Source of the DNA: Dokdonia sinensis
GTDB taxonomy: Bacteria > Bacteroidota > Bacteroidia > Flavobacteriales > Flavobacteriaceae
Length of the DNA stretch: 64,000 bases
Direction of reading: 5' to 3'
Assembly (NCBI RefSeq): GCF_003688895.1
Contig: NZ_REFV01000005.1
Span: 124,001 to 188,000, forward strand
Shown here: positions 1 to 7,337 of the stretch, piece by piece
How positions within the stretch are numbered: the stretch's first letter is position 1
Layout of the letters: every line of letters starts with the position of its first letter
Notes under the pieces: model-generated
Told to the model about the DNA's origin: nothing
The model's input: the letters and a program-made list of their open reading frames with translations, nothing else
Databases searched by the model: none
Translations under genes and position numbers: made by a program

Positions 1-912
1 GCGCGTAGTGAGGAAACGGTAAACGAGATCAATGAACATCATACCAATCATAAATATCTACCTGGTGCAACATTGCACAAAGGGTTAAAAGCATCGACCA
101 GTTTTGAGGAGGTCGTAGGAAACGCAGACGTGTTGATAATGGGTGTACCATCGCAACATTTCCGGCAAGTTTTACTGGACGCCAAACCTCACATAAGACC
201 GTGGATTCCTATTGTGAGTCTTGCCAAAGGTCTAGAGTTGGGCACTAAAATGCGTATGACGCAGATCATCCAGGAAGAACTTCCTGGGCACCCAGCTGGG
301 GTCCTGACTGGTCCTAACTTGGCTAAAGAAATACATAGTGGTAAAGCTGCGGCTGCAGTAATCGCAATGGTAGACGATGTTATAGCCAAAGAGCTTCAGG
401 ATATCTTTAATTCTGGCGTGTTCAGAGTATATCGTAATACAGATGTTATAGGATGTGAACTAGGTGGTGCACTTAAAAATATTATGGCAATTGCCACAGG
501 AATGGGAGATGGGGCAAATGCTGGGGATAATACCCGAGCAGCGCTTATAACAAGAGGACTTTCTGAACTTACGCGCTTAGGAACAGCAATGGGAGGGAAG
601 CGGCGCACCTTTGCCGGACTTGCGGGGATGGGCGATCTAGTTGCCACTTGCTCAAGTTCTAAAAGTAGAAACCACCACGTAGGGTTTCAATTGGGCAAAG
701 GAAAGAGTCTGGACGAAATCATCGAAGAAATGAATGAGGTGGCAGAAGGTGTAAAAACAGCTAAAGCGGTTATGGAGCTTTCTAAGGAATATGACGTTCC
801 TATGCCTATATCGGAGCAGGTTTACAATATTCTCTATGAAGGAAGCTCCGTATATGATGCCTTTAAAGGCCTTATCCAGATGGAAAGTGGTTCTGAGGCT
901 GAGCCAGGATAG
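1..912 (+). CDS. gpsA: Glycerol-3-phosphate dehydrogenase [NAD(P)+] (5' end outside window)
   Basis: Cytosolic enzyme that reduces dihydroxyacetone phosphate to sn-glycerol 3-phosphate for phospholipid synthesis. Frame 1 is open from base 1, so the gene starts upstream of the window; 303 codons are visible. Only the first Rossmann-fold residues are missing. Seen: the NKYLPG-type segment (residues 18-23 of the visible part, here HKYLPG), the VPSQ motif, SLAKGLE, TGPNLAKE, and the catalytic-lysine segment GGALKNIMAIATG. The C-terminal domain with NEVAEG and PISEQVY follows. It ends 52 bp before a strong hairpin terminator and about 90 bp before the left end of the island, so it is the intact left-flank gene. 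Identity is secure from family motifs. Confidence 0.96.
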   Translation, partial: ARSEETVNEINEHHTNHKYLPGATLHKGLKASTSFEEVVGNADVLIMGVPSQHFRQVLLDAKPHIRPWIPIVSLAKGLELGTKMRMTQIIQEELPGHPAGVLTGPNLAKEIHSGKAAAAVIAMVDDVIAKELQDIFNSGVFRVYRNTDVIGCELGGALKNIMAIATGMGDGANAGDNTRAALITRGLSELTRLGTAMGGKRRTFAGLAGMGDLVATCSSSKSRNHHVGFQLGKGKSLDEIIEEMNEVAEGVKTAKAVMELSKEYDVPMPISEQVYNILYEGSSVYDAFKGLIQMESGSEAEPG

Positions 913-963
913 CAATGTAATCTATTGCTTGATTTCGATCAGGATGAATATGCCCATAGAACG

Positions 964-997
964 AAAAACCACGTTCAAAAAAATGAACGTGGTTTTT
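964..997. terminator. Bidirectional intrinsic terminator after gpsA
   Basis: A perfect 14-bp inverted repeat (arms 964-977 and 984-997) begins with A5 and ends with T5, so it can terminate in both directions. It serves gpsA. Before the island inserted it would also have been the first terminator downstream of tRNA-Arg. Confidence 0.85.
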
Positions 998-1004
998 AAT
1001 AGTC

Positions 1005-1021
1005 GTGACCTCGACAGGATT
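1005..1021 (+). repeat. attL core (17-bp copy of tRNA-Arg 3' end)
   Basis: Sequence GTGACCTCGACAGGATT is identical to 38038-38054. Rightward from here the match to the tRNA stops at once, as expected where the island sequence begins. Confidence 0.88.
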
Positions 1022-1080
1022 GCCGTAAAACCACGCATTATGCAGTATTTTCAGGGCTTAAACAGTTAGTCAAGATATAC

Positions 1081-1101
1081 AACTGACCGATTAACTACCA
1101 T
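1081..1101 (+). repeat. Left arm repeat of the island
   Basis: A 21-bp stretch starting AACTGACCGATTA matches 37917-37936 with one indel and one substitution and in the same orientation. It lies 60 bp inside attL. Likely an integrase or excisionase arm site, by analogy with CTnDOT; this is inference. Confidence 0.5.
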
Positions 1102-1195
1102 TTTTAATGAACTTGCTTGAATTGTTTTGATACTTTCAAGACTATATAAAGATAACAATTTCCAGTATTCAAACCTACATAAACAGCACTAAATA

Positions 1196-1399
1196 CTATG
1201 AAACTTGCTGTAAATATTCTGTGATAATTTCCTCTTCTATGCCGCTATATTCGGCGAATTCTTTGACGGTTACAAACTGATGGGATTGCTTATCAAAGTG
1301 CCTTCTAATATCATTTAAAAGCTTCCTGCCATAGCGTTCGCTTCTGCCAGTTAGGCAATGCACGTCTTTTGGGAATATGCAGGCTCTTAAAATCTTCAT
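1196..1399 (-). CDS. Small HTH-like protein of unknown function (67 aa)
   Basis: No function recognised with certainty. Residues 9-30 (IFPKDVHCLTGRSERYGRKLL) look like a helix-turn-helix with a Thr-Gly-Arg-Ser turn, and residues 42-66 (VTVKEFAEYSGI...) look like a second small helical DNA-binding unit. I have seen similar short proteins in Bacteroidota accessory regions, but this is memory, not a search. It is divergent from the four-gene operon starting at 1557 and could regulate it. An overlapping ORF in another frame starts 38 bp upstream, so the true N-terminus is uncertain. Confidence 0.6.
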   Translation of the reverse strand: MKILRACIFPKDVHCLTGRSERYGRKLLNDIRRHFDKQSHQFVTVKEFAEYSGIEEEIITEYLQQVS

Positions 1400-1556
1400 A
1401 GTGATACACTATCCATACGTCATCCATAGGGAATCCTTGCTTGAAGTATAGGTCATTCTCGGCAAAAATCGTGCTAATCGGCTGAGGTGGTATGGGTTAT
1501 TTCTCTTTCCTTACAAATCTACTTTGATTTGTTGAGTAATCATAAAATTTTTAAAA

Positions 1557-2312
1557 ATGGCAAGACAAACTGGTATTATCAAACTGAAGGGAACACTTGG
1601 CGACATTTCCTTTTACAAAAGCTCTGACGGGCACTTGGCGCGCACCAAAGGTGGTGTGGATGCCAATCGTATCGCCAATGATCCAGCGTTTCAAAGAACG
1701 CGTGAGAATGGGTCTGAATTTGGACGTGCCGGCAAAGGCGGCAAAGTCATCCGCAATGCTATCCGTGTGCTTTTGCAGAATGCAAAAGACAAGCGTGTGG
1801 TAAGTCGATTGACAAAAGCACTTGTGGCAGTAACCAAAACGGACACGGTCAACGAGCGTGGCGCCAGAACTATCGAAGATGGTGATATGGCAACGCTACA
1901 AGGCTTTGAGTTCAACCTCAATGGGAAACTTGGTGCAACCTTGTTTGCTCCTTATTCCACCACTCTCGACCGTGCAACTGGCGATGTGGAATTGAACTTG
2001 GCACCATTTGCACCAGCGGTGCGAATTGCTGCTCCTGGTGGAACTACACACTTCAAAGTTGTAACTGGTGCTGCAGAGCTTGACTTTGCAAATGAGACCT
2101 CGAGCTTCGAGAGTGCTGAGACGGCAATTTTGCCGTATGACGGTGCAAACACCGCAGCCATCAACCTTGCGGTCGCTCTTCCAGCTGGATCGGCGTTGCC
2201 GATTGTGCAGGTGGTTGGAATCGAATTCTATCAGCAAGTGAACGGGCAGATGTATTCGTTGAAAAATGGTGCATTTAATGCGCTTTCAGTTGCAAATGTA
2301 GATAAGGTTTAA
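1557..2312 (+). CDS. Conserved Bacteroidota protein of unknown function (251 aa)
   Basis: Function not recognised. The basic N-terminus (ARQTGIIKLKGTLGDISFYK) is followed by GGVDANRIANDPAFQRTREN, a segment I recall from many Bacteroidota genomes. No signal peptide, membrane segment or enzymatic motif is seen. The C-terminal half is rich in short beta-type stretches and ends with VNGQMYSLKNGAFNAL. It is the first gene of a tight operon: the DUF5675 gene starts one base after its stop. Base composition is more GC-rich than the A/T-rich DNA to the right. A structural protein is possible but unproven. Confidence 0.75.
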   Translation: MARQTGIIKLKGTLGDISFYKSSDGHLARTKGGVDANRIANDPAFQRTRENGSEFGRAGKGGKVIRNAIRVLLQNAKDKRVVSRLTKALVAVTKTDTVNERGARTIEDGDMATLQGFEFNLNGKLGATLFAPYSTTLDRATGDVELNLAPFAPAVRIAAPGGTTHFKVVTGAAELDFANETSSFESAETAILPYDGANTAAINLAVALPAGSALPIVQVVGIEFYQQVNGQMYSLKNGAFNALSVANVDKV

Positions 2313-2313
2313 G

Positions 2314-2709
2314 ATGGACCTCATCCTGAAGCGAAGCTATTTTGAAAAGGGTACCAACGGTGCCCTTTTCATCAATGGCAGATTCATCTGCTTTACGATT
2401 GAGCTGCCTTGGCAGGACAATCGGCGGAATGTTTCTTGTGTTCCGGAAGGCGCTTATGAGGTTGTACCGAGAATTTCGAAGCGGTTTAGAAATCATCTTC
2501 ACATTTTGAACGTTCCTGGTCGTAGTTTGATTCTCATACACCCTGCAAATGATGCCGCAAAGGAACTGCGCGGCTGTCTATCGCCAGTTTCGCAACTCTC
2601 AGGCATTGGAACGGGCTGGTTATCTCGGGCTGCATTGCAGAAGCTGTTATCGCTCTGCTATCAAGCCTATGACCGAAAAGAAAAAGTAACATTAACTATA
2701 AAATCTTAA
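2314..2709 (+). CDS. DUF5675 family protein (131 aa)
   Basis: Matches my memory of DUF5675, a family found in bacteria and phages. Seen: ELPWQDN (residues 29-35), a PEGAYEV segment, ILIHPAND (residues 73-80) and RGCLSPV (residues 86-92). The His...Gly-Cys pair resembles the arrangement in L,D-transpeptidase or peptidoglycan hydrolase folds, but the canonical SHGC motif is absent, so enzymatic activity is inference. It lacks a signal peptide. Two small membrane proteins follow directly, an order that recalls phage endolysin-holin modules. Confidence 0.7.
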   Translation: MDLILKRSYFEKGTNGALFINGRFICFTIELPWQDNRRNVSCVPEGAYEVVPRISKRFRNHLHILNVPGRSLILIHPANDAAKELRGCLSPVSQLSGIGTGWLSRAALQKLLSLCYQAYDRKEKVTLTIKS

Positions 2710-2713
2710 TACA

Positions 2714-2998
2714 ATGAACCTTGTACAACGTTATAAAAAACCAACACCGAAGTTTTTCAAGACTTTGAGAAATATAGGTATCGCATTGGCCACCGCTGGC
2801 GGTGCCATTATCGCAGCTCCCATTGCACTTCCTGCAGCTGTTGTAACCGTCGCAACCTATATGACCGTCGCTGGCACGGTTGCCACAGCTGTAAGTCAAG
2901 CAGTAGTTTCAGATGATTCCGCTTCCGCGAAAGCGAAAAAAGAAAAGTCTGAGGATATAGGCAAAACTGATTCCCGTCTAAGTAGGAATGAAAAGTAA
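2714..2998 (+). CDS. Small membrane protein of the DUF5675 operon (94 aa)
   Basis: Function unknown. Basic N-terminus (residues 1-20), then an Ala/Gly/Val-rich hydrophobic stretch (about 23-68) that could form two short membrane helices, then a charged Lys-rich tail. Holin-like in overall plan, but Ala-rich helices also occur elsewhere. The tail residues SASAKAK are encoded by a one-mismatch copy of the recurring palindrome. Starts 4 bp after the DUF5675 gene and ends 5 bp before the next gene. Confidence 0.65.
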   Translation: MNLVQRYKKPTPKFFKTLRNIGIALATAGGAIIAAPIALPAAVVTVATYMTVAGTVATAVSQAVVSDDSASAKAKKEKSEDIGKTDSRLSRNEK

Positions 2999-3003
2999 TC
3001 GCT

Positions 3004-3234
3004 ATGCCACACCGATATCTTCCAACGATAATGGGCACTTTTGGTGGTACTATCGCTGCTACTGTTCCGAGTATTGACAGTGAGAGCTTCTTGACCTCAG
3101 CAATTATGGCAGTATTCGGTGCGACTATCAGTTTCATAGTGTCTTTACTTCTCAAGATTTTGGTTAAGAACCGTATTAAGAAGATACTTTCGCGAAGTAC
3201 CAATCGGCAGGTAAAAAAGCGTAAACGAAAATGA
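3004..3234 (+). CDS. Small membrane protein with basic tail (76 aa)
   Basis: Function unknown. One weak and one strong hydrophobic segment (residues 7-22 and 30-52) are followed by a very basic C-terminus ending KKRKRK. Size and topology fit a holin or other small pore-type protein, but nothing proves it. Last gene of the operon; a hairpin terminator begins 15 bp after the stop. Residues ILSRST come from a degraded palindrome copy at about 3187-3198. Confidence 0.65.
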   Translation: MPHRYLPTIMGTFGGTIAATVPSIDSESFLTSAIMAVFGATISFIVSLLLKILVKNRIKKILSRSTNRQVKKRKRK

Positions 3235-3249
3235 CATCGGTAATTGAGT

Positions 3250-3283
3250 AAACCCTGGAATTAGTTCTAGGGTTTTTCTTTTA
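3250..3283 (+). terminator. Terminator of the DUF5675 operon
   Basis: 11-bp arms with one mismatch around a TTAG loop (3250-3275), followed by TTTTCTTTT. Confidence 0.8.
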
Positions 3284-3423
3284 GCAGGATGTTTCTACTT
3301 ACTACCAAAGCCCACCAATATTATTTTAAAAGAAAAACAAAAAAAGAAAGCAATCTCTCTGGTGGCGTGGCGATGCTGTCAAGTTTTTTGGTAAAAATCT
3401 TGCGACCGACCGATAAAGGGTTG

Positions 3424-3460
3424 AAAAAAATGATGCGTTTCTTCGGCGCATTATTTTTTT
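3424..3460. terminator. Bidirectional hairpin
   Basis: Arms 3424-3437 and 3447-3460 pair with one mismatch and end in A7 and T7 tracts. It sits between the operon and the minus-strand ORF at 3535. The stretch 3284-3534 otherwise shows no gene. Confidence 0.7.
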
Positions 3461-3534
3461 CAAAACCGATAGGCCTGAACTTTACTGCATCATAACGCTG
3501 GCCGTAGGAAGCCAACTATATTTGTGACCTTTTT

Positions 3535-4146
3535 TTATTTTATCGATTCTAAGCTTTTGATGAAAGAATCATAAACATCACTGTGCTCTAAGACGAAAAA
3601 TATAGTTGCATTTCTTAATTTATTGATGTCGAATGTGGTTTGATTATATTGTTTTGATACTATATAATTCTCCGGACTCAAATCGAATATTGTTTTGAAA
3701 TGACTAACATTATTCTTTATTAATGGATAAAAGTTTTCAGTAGCGTAGTTGAACCACTTTTTACCGACATCCTTTAATTCTGGTCTGATGGATATTGAAT
3801 ATAAGTGCAACGCATCTACTTTGCCATTGCCAATATTGTTAACTAAATAATCAGTTTTACTAACTGAGGACTTCAAGCAAGATTTTATATCAATATTGCG
3901 GTATAGTGATTCAAATAAGCAGCCGTAAAATGTTTGGGCATATTCTTTAGCACTATTAATTGGGTTGTAACTGCCGGTTGTAGCTTTGTCAGTGGAAATA
4001 CTACCATTGTAAAATTTAGTATTTATTCTTGGTTCAATTTTTAGTCCTATAGCTCTTCTATCATAATTGTATAACCGGAAATTTAACTCTAAGGCAATAA
4101 AATGACCTAATTCGTGTATAAATACTTTTTTGAAATCTTCGTTCAT
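3535..4146 (-). CDS. Putative HELGH-type zinc peptidase-like protein (203 aa)
   Basis: Seen: HELGHFIALEL at residues 11-21, an HExxH zinc motif almost at the N-terminus. The segment INSAKEYAQTFYGCLFESL further on could hold a third ligand. It recalls the M41-like peptidases sometimes found alone in Bacteroidota, but the motif is so close to the start that an N-terminal part may be missing or the start wrong. No signal peptide. Strongly A/T-rich compared with the DNA on both sides. The start codon lies 28 bp from an attC-like structure (4174-4305), as in an integron cassette. Function remains unknown. Confidence 0.6.
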   Translation of the reverse strand: MNEDFKKVFIHELGHFIALELNFRLYNYDRRAIGLKIEPRINTKFYNGSISTDKATTGSYNPINSAKEYAQTFYGCLFESLYRNIDIKSCLKSSVSKTDYLVNNIGNGKVDALHLYSISIRPELKDVGKKWFNYATENFYPLIKNNVSHFKTIFDLSPENYIVSKQYNQTTFDINKLRNATIFFVLEHSDVYDSFIKSLESIK

Positions 4147-4173
4147 TTTCTATTACTAAGTGTATAGGATTAA

Positions 4174-4305
4174 TGTATAACGCAAAGGTCTTTTTATTTG
4201 TTGTTAAGCAGGTAATCCAAAAGGCGCGAGCCGCCTGCGAGATGAGCAAGGGTGCCGTGAGTGGGCGCCTGTAGGCACGGAAGGCGGTCACGGCTATGTT
4301 GTACA
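4174..4305. other. attC-like imperfect palindrome
   Basis: Outer arms TGTATAAC (4174-4181) and GTTGTACA (4298-4305) pair over 8 bp with one G-T wobble. Inside, AGCCG (4229-4233) pairs with CGGCT (4291-4295), leaving bulged bases. Overall length (132 bp) and plan fit an integron attC site. The arms do not fit the strict RYYYAAC/GTTRRRY consensus, and no integron integrase is in the window. Confidence 0.35.
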
Positions 4306-4441
4306 CTAGGTGGCGCAGTTTTTTGATTCTTTTTAATGGAAGGATGAGGTTTCTTGATATGGGTAAGTGCTGTGCGTGAGTGTAGTGGCTGACGATAGGA
4401 AGTCGCGGAAGGAAGGTACAGCTCTTACTTGCCAGGACGGA

Positions 4442-4470
4442 AGCTGTAACACTTTTTCTGTGTTACGGCT
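4442..4470. other. Stem-loop
   Basis: 11-bp arms (4442-4452, 4460-4470) with one wobble pair around a 7-base T-rich loop. No T-tract follows, so it is not a standard terminator. Confidence 0.5.
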
Positions 4471-4568
4471 GTAGGACGTTATTGCATTTACAAGTGTTTA
4501 TTAACTAGACATCAAAAAATGTGACACCGTATAAGCCCGCAGCGACACGCAGGCTCGCAAAACGTGAA

Positions 4569-4642
4569 GCGGCGGTTGTCCCTTACTAATTATGCCGGCG
4601 ATAGCCGTCCTATTTGGGATTTTAAGGGACAATAGTAGCCGC
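4569..4642. other. Long imperfect inverted repeat
   Basis: TTGTCCCTTA (4576-4585) pairs with TAAGGGACAA (4623-4632) and flanking GCGGC (4569-4573) with GCCGC (4638-4642). The loop is about 37 bases. Confidence 0.5.
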
Positions 4643-4715
4643 GAGTGCAGAAGGCGTGGAATGTGTGGAATAAAACAAGCCAGCACTTCTGGATGGCGCG
4701 TTGGACGTGTGGCGG

Positions 4716-4792
4716 TCCCGACAAGGGCAGGCAAGATGTGTGTTTAATTTGAAGACCTATTGCTAATGCCTGTTTATATACCCTTGTCGGGA
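4716..4792. other. 12-bp perfect inverted repeat with 53-bp spacer
   Basis: TCCCGACAAGGG (4716-4727) and CCCTTGTCGGGA (4781-4792) are perfect complements. Confidence 0.55.
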
Positions 4793-5203
4793 TGTTTTAT
4801 GGAACAAAATGGAACAACTGGCGCACACCTTATTACCTGCCTTCCCGAATGTTAATGCTATTACTGCTGTTTAATTGAAAGACAAATCTTTCGACGATTG
4901 TGCGCGCAAAGGCAAAGGGTACGAGCAATGATTATCTAAATGAAGATTTAAAAAAAGATGCGTCATAAATTAACCATAGCAGTTAGTTTATTATTTGAAT
5001 GATTGTGGTAATCATTGCTGGTACCGCGCGGAACCGTAGGCTCTTGTTAGTGAAGAGTGAATGGACGAATGTAGCGTGCGGAATAAGGTAATGAGTGATG
5101 AGCTGGCAAGTGCCGTAGGTGGGGTATTAAAATTGAATTATGAATGGTTGATAGGAATAAAATATAAGTTAATAAGTTTGTTAAAAACGAGCGTAACAAA
5201 AAA

Positions 5204-5269
5204 ATGTATGGATACATCTTTTGCGTATTTTTACAGAAATTCTATAAATAAATTTTTATACATACATCT
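5204..5269 (+). promoter_or_regulatory. Putative operator region of the ImmA-P63C operon
   Basis: ATACATCT occurs at 5212-5219 and 5262-5269, a start-to-start distance of exactly 50 bp; the first copy is part of the palindrome ATGTAT-GG-ATACAT (5204-5217). Between them lies an A/T-rich stretch with a TATTTTTA element that resembles the Bacteroidota -7 box TAnnTTTG. The second copy ends 5 bp before the start codon. Autoregulation by the encoded HTH domain is the likely reading. Confidence 0.45.
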
Positions 5270-5274
5270 GATAT

Positions 5275-6501
5275 ATGAGTAAAAAGCATTCCGATATTGA
5301 CGATATTCTAAGAAAAGTATTTGAACCAAAACCCACACAGATTAAGGAAAATCTTGAAGAATTGTTCGAAAACAGAATCGACAGTTTAAGTATTACTAAA
5401 ACTACCGCACTTAAAATGATGGGGATGACGGTCAGGACCCTTGATGGAATACTCACAGGGCAGCAAAAAATGTTGGATTACACTCAATTGATTAAGCTGT
5501 CTAATTTCTTGGGTGTTGAACTTGAAGAAACTACCGTTTTGTATGTAAAAAAGTTACAAGAGGTTCACAACCCTGAAGAGGACTTAGAAAAGATGAGCCA
5601 GAAAGTAAAATTTGTCAACGAAAAATTCAATCTGGCGGAAATGCGAAAAGTGGGATTAATAAAATCTCTAAGTGATTACGATGATATCATTGAACGCTTA
5701 TGTAACTATTTTGGACTTACAAATATTTTGGACTACAGAGAGCCTGATATAAATGTTGCTTTTAGCTCGGGTAAACGCGCTAAAAGAAATTGCGCTATTA
5801 TGAATTGGATGTATCTCGCCGAGAAAACTTGTATTGAGCTAAGAAACACAAATGAATTCGACCAGGAAAAATTAGTATCTTATTTTCCAGAAATTAGATG
5901 GCAATCTATGGATGTTGACAATGGTTTGGTCAATGTAATTCAACAGCTATATCAACTTGGCGTGACCGTTGTATTTATACCTTCATTTCCCTCACTACAT
6001 ATTCGAGGTGCTACTTTTGAAGTTAATAATAAGCCCTGTATCGCCTTAACAGATTATGTAGGCTTCTATCCAACCTTGTGGTTTGCGTTAGTGCACGAGT
6101 TGTACCACGTATTGTTTGACTGGGACGAAATTAGGCTTTCTTCATATCACATTTCTCAAGAACAACAAAAGAGCCTTGATAGTCATTCTGCAAATGAAGT
6201 TGAAGCTGATGCATTTGCAAGAGAGTACTTCTTTTCTACGAGTAAAACAAATGAGGTGCGTGGTCTTATTAAAAATGACAATTACATTAGAGAATTTGCT
6301 TTGTCTAATAATGTACACCCGAGTTTCATCTATACGTTTTACGCGTGGGATACTCCTGATGCCGACAAATACTCTTGGGCCAGAGCTAAAAAATTTAATC
6401 CTGATACAACGAGACTGCTGCGTAAAATAGATTTTCCGTTTGGTAATAATATGTCATATAGCGAGCACATAAAAAATTTAAGAAGAACGATTTATAACTA
6501 A
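5275..6501 (+). CDS. HTH-ImmA/IrrE family zinc peptidase (408 aa)
   Basis: N-terminal XRE-type helix-turn-helix (about residues 38-80, with ALKMMGMTVRTLDGILTGQ) followed by a long linker and an IrrE/ImmA-type peptidase domain. The zinc motif HELYHVLFDWDE is at about 274-285 and the downstream NEVEADAFAREY at about 308-319 supplies the usual ExxxxD helix. Known: ImmA in ICEBs1 and IrrE in Deinococcus cleave DNA-binding repressors in response to DNA damage or signals. Here sensor, DNA-binding and peptidase parts are in one chain. The next gene starts 4 bp later. Likely a regulator or antitoxin of that gene or of island excision; which one is inference. Confidence 0.85.
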   Translation: MSKKHSDIDDILRKVFEPKPTQIKENLEELFENRIDSLSITKTTALKMMGMTVRTLDGILTGQQKMLDYTQLIKLSNFLGVELEETTVLYVKKLQEVHNPEEDLEKMSQKVKFVNEKFNLAEMRKVGLIKSLSDYDDIIERLCNYFGLTNILDYREPDINVAFSSGKRAKRNCAIMNWMYLAEKTCIELRNTNEFDQEKLVSYFPEIRWQSMDVDNGLVNVIQQLYQLGVTVVFIPSFPSLHIRGATFEVNNKPCIALTDYVGFYPTLWFALVHELYHVLFDWDEIRLSSYHISQEQQKSLDSHSANEVEADAFAREYFFSTSKTNEVRGLIKNDNYIREFALSNNVHPSFIYTFYAWDTPDADKYSWARAKKFNPDTTRLLRKIDFPFGNNMSYSEHIKNLRRTIYN

Positions 6502-6505
6502 AATT

Positions 6506-7099
6506 ATGAAAAAAACAGAGATGACTCCAGAAGAGTTGAGACAGGTACAGGCATTACAACAGAGCAAGAATGCTCAAATGCTCAAGCGTTTTATTCTTGA
6601 TAAAACGGAAGCCAGAGTAAAGGATAAAACCTCGGACGAGTCATTAGACCAAGAGATTCTGAAAAGGAAAATTCTTGATACTATTGAAGACAAATGGAAG
6701 CTAAAAAATCTTGATGCGAAGGTCCTCAAAACACCTGCCGAGTATGAGCCGATTTTTACCCAAGAATATTATAAAGAGATGTTCAGGCTTAAGGGCTGGG
6801 AATATCAAGGGGTAATAGCAGAGAAACCGTGGATGGCGGGAAGACATACTAATGAGATAATCTATTTTCGTTTCTCACAAGAGGTTCTGCCATTTTTGCG
6901 GATTGTAAATCCATTCATAATGCCTGGAATCAGAAAATATAAACATCATCAATATTTGACACAGGGTGAGAGAGAGCTCCTTAAACAGTTTATTGAAGAA
7001 GCGACTGAATGTATGAGAGGGCACGCTGACTGGAATTGCTTTAGGATTGATTATTGCAAAAAATACAATGTACCATATCAATTGAAATTCAGCTTATAA
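6506..7099 (+). CDS. P63C-domain-like protein (197 aa)
   Basis: Residues about 85-185 read like the P63C domain: YYKEMFRLKGWEY, then a Tyr/Phe strand before VLPFLRIVNP, then RKYKHHQYLTQGERELLKQF and a final DWNCFRIDYCKKY. P63C proteins are found in phages and accessory DNA, often beside repressor-like genes; their biochemistry is not settled. The N-terminal 80 residues are charged and helical, possibly coiled coil. It is paired with an ImmA-type peptidase, which suggests a two-gene switch or toxin-antitoxin-like unit. Recognition is from memory of the family pattern. Confidence 0.72.
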   Translation: MKKTEMTPEELRQVQALQQSKNAQMLKRFILDKTEARVKDKTSDESLDQEILKRKILDTIEDKWKLKNLDAKVLKTPAEYEPIFTQEYYKEMFRLKGWEYQGVIAEKPWMAGRHTNEIIYFRFSQEVLPFLRIVNPFIMPGIRKYKHHQYLTQGERELLKQFIEEATECMRGHADWNCFRIDYCKKYNVPYQLKFSL

Positions 7100-7230
7100 A
7101 GCATTTTGTAGCCGTATATGGCATATATAAACGTAATTCTAATTAAATTCATTTCATCTGCTCCCAGCAGGAACTTATAAAGCTATTGTTTAAACCCTTT
7201 TGTCAGCACTATTTTCATCAAACGATATCA

Positions 7231-7337
7231 GGTTAAACATTTACTCGCAGGTTTTCTATTTTCCAAATAGGTGCTCGTGAATGTTCAACCACGCTTATCG
7301 GTGCTATTTGATGGAAAACTAACAAGGTTGAACATTT
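7231..7337. repeat. Three GGTTRAACATT repeats near the DnaC-like gene
   Basis: GGTTAAACATTT at 7231-7242, GGTTGAACATTT at 7326-7337, and the inverted AATGTTCAACC at 7280-7290. The last two also form an inverted repeat overlapping the 3' end of the ATPase gene. They could be iterons or a terminator-like fold. Confidence 0.4.

Larger units (their letters stand above)
4147..5203. other. Hairpin-rich non-coding stretch, 1.06 kb
   Basis: No convincing gene on either strand; the ORFs present are short and look random. The DNA is more GC-rich than its neighbours and holds several inverted repeats, described separately: 4174-4305, 4442-4470, 4569-4642 and 4716-4792. A shorter hairpin is at about 4998-5015. 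Candidate roles are a structured RNA, old integron cassette debris, or an oriT or origin. None can be chosen from sequence alone. Confidence 0.55.

Noticed and set aside
1005-1021. Second tRNA-Arg gene or tRNA pseudogene at the left border
   Set aside because: Only 17 bp match; no D-arm, anticodon arm or other tRNA part. Best explained as the att copy.
1314-1437. Minus-strand ORF starting MDDVWIVYHYEDF overlapping the 67-aa gene
   Set aside because: The other frame carries the recognisable HTH-like pattern. The ORF could be an upstream coding stretch joined by frameshift, but nothing supports this enough to list it.
3535-5203. A true integron array
   Set aside because: No integrase of the IntI type and only one weak attC-like fold; kept as a low-confidence observation only.
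5061-5282. 73-aa plus-strand ORF
   Set aside because: Overlaps the promoter and operator-like repeats of the next gene; composition looks random and no domain is visible.
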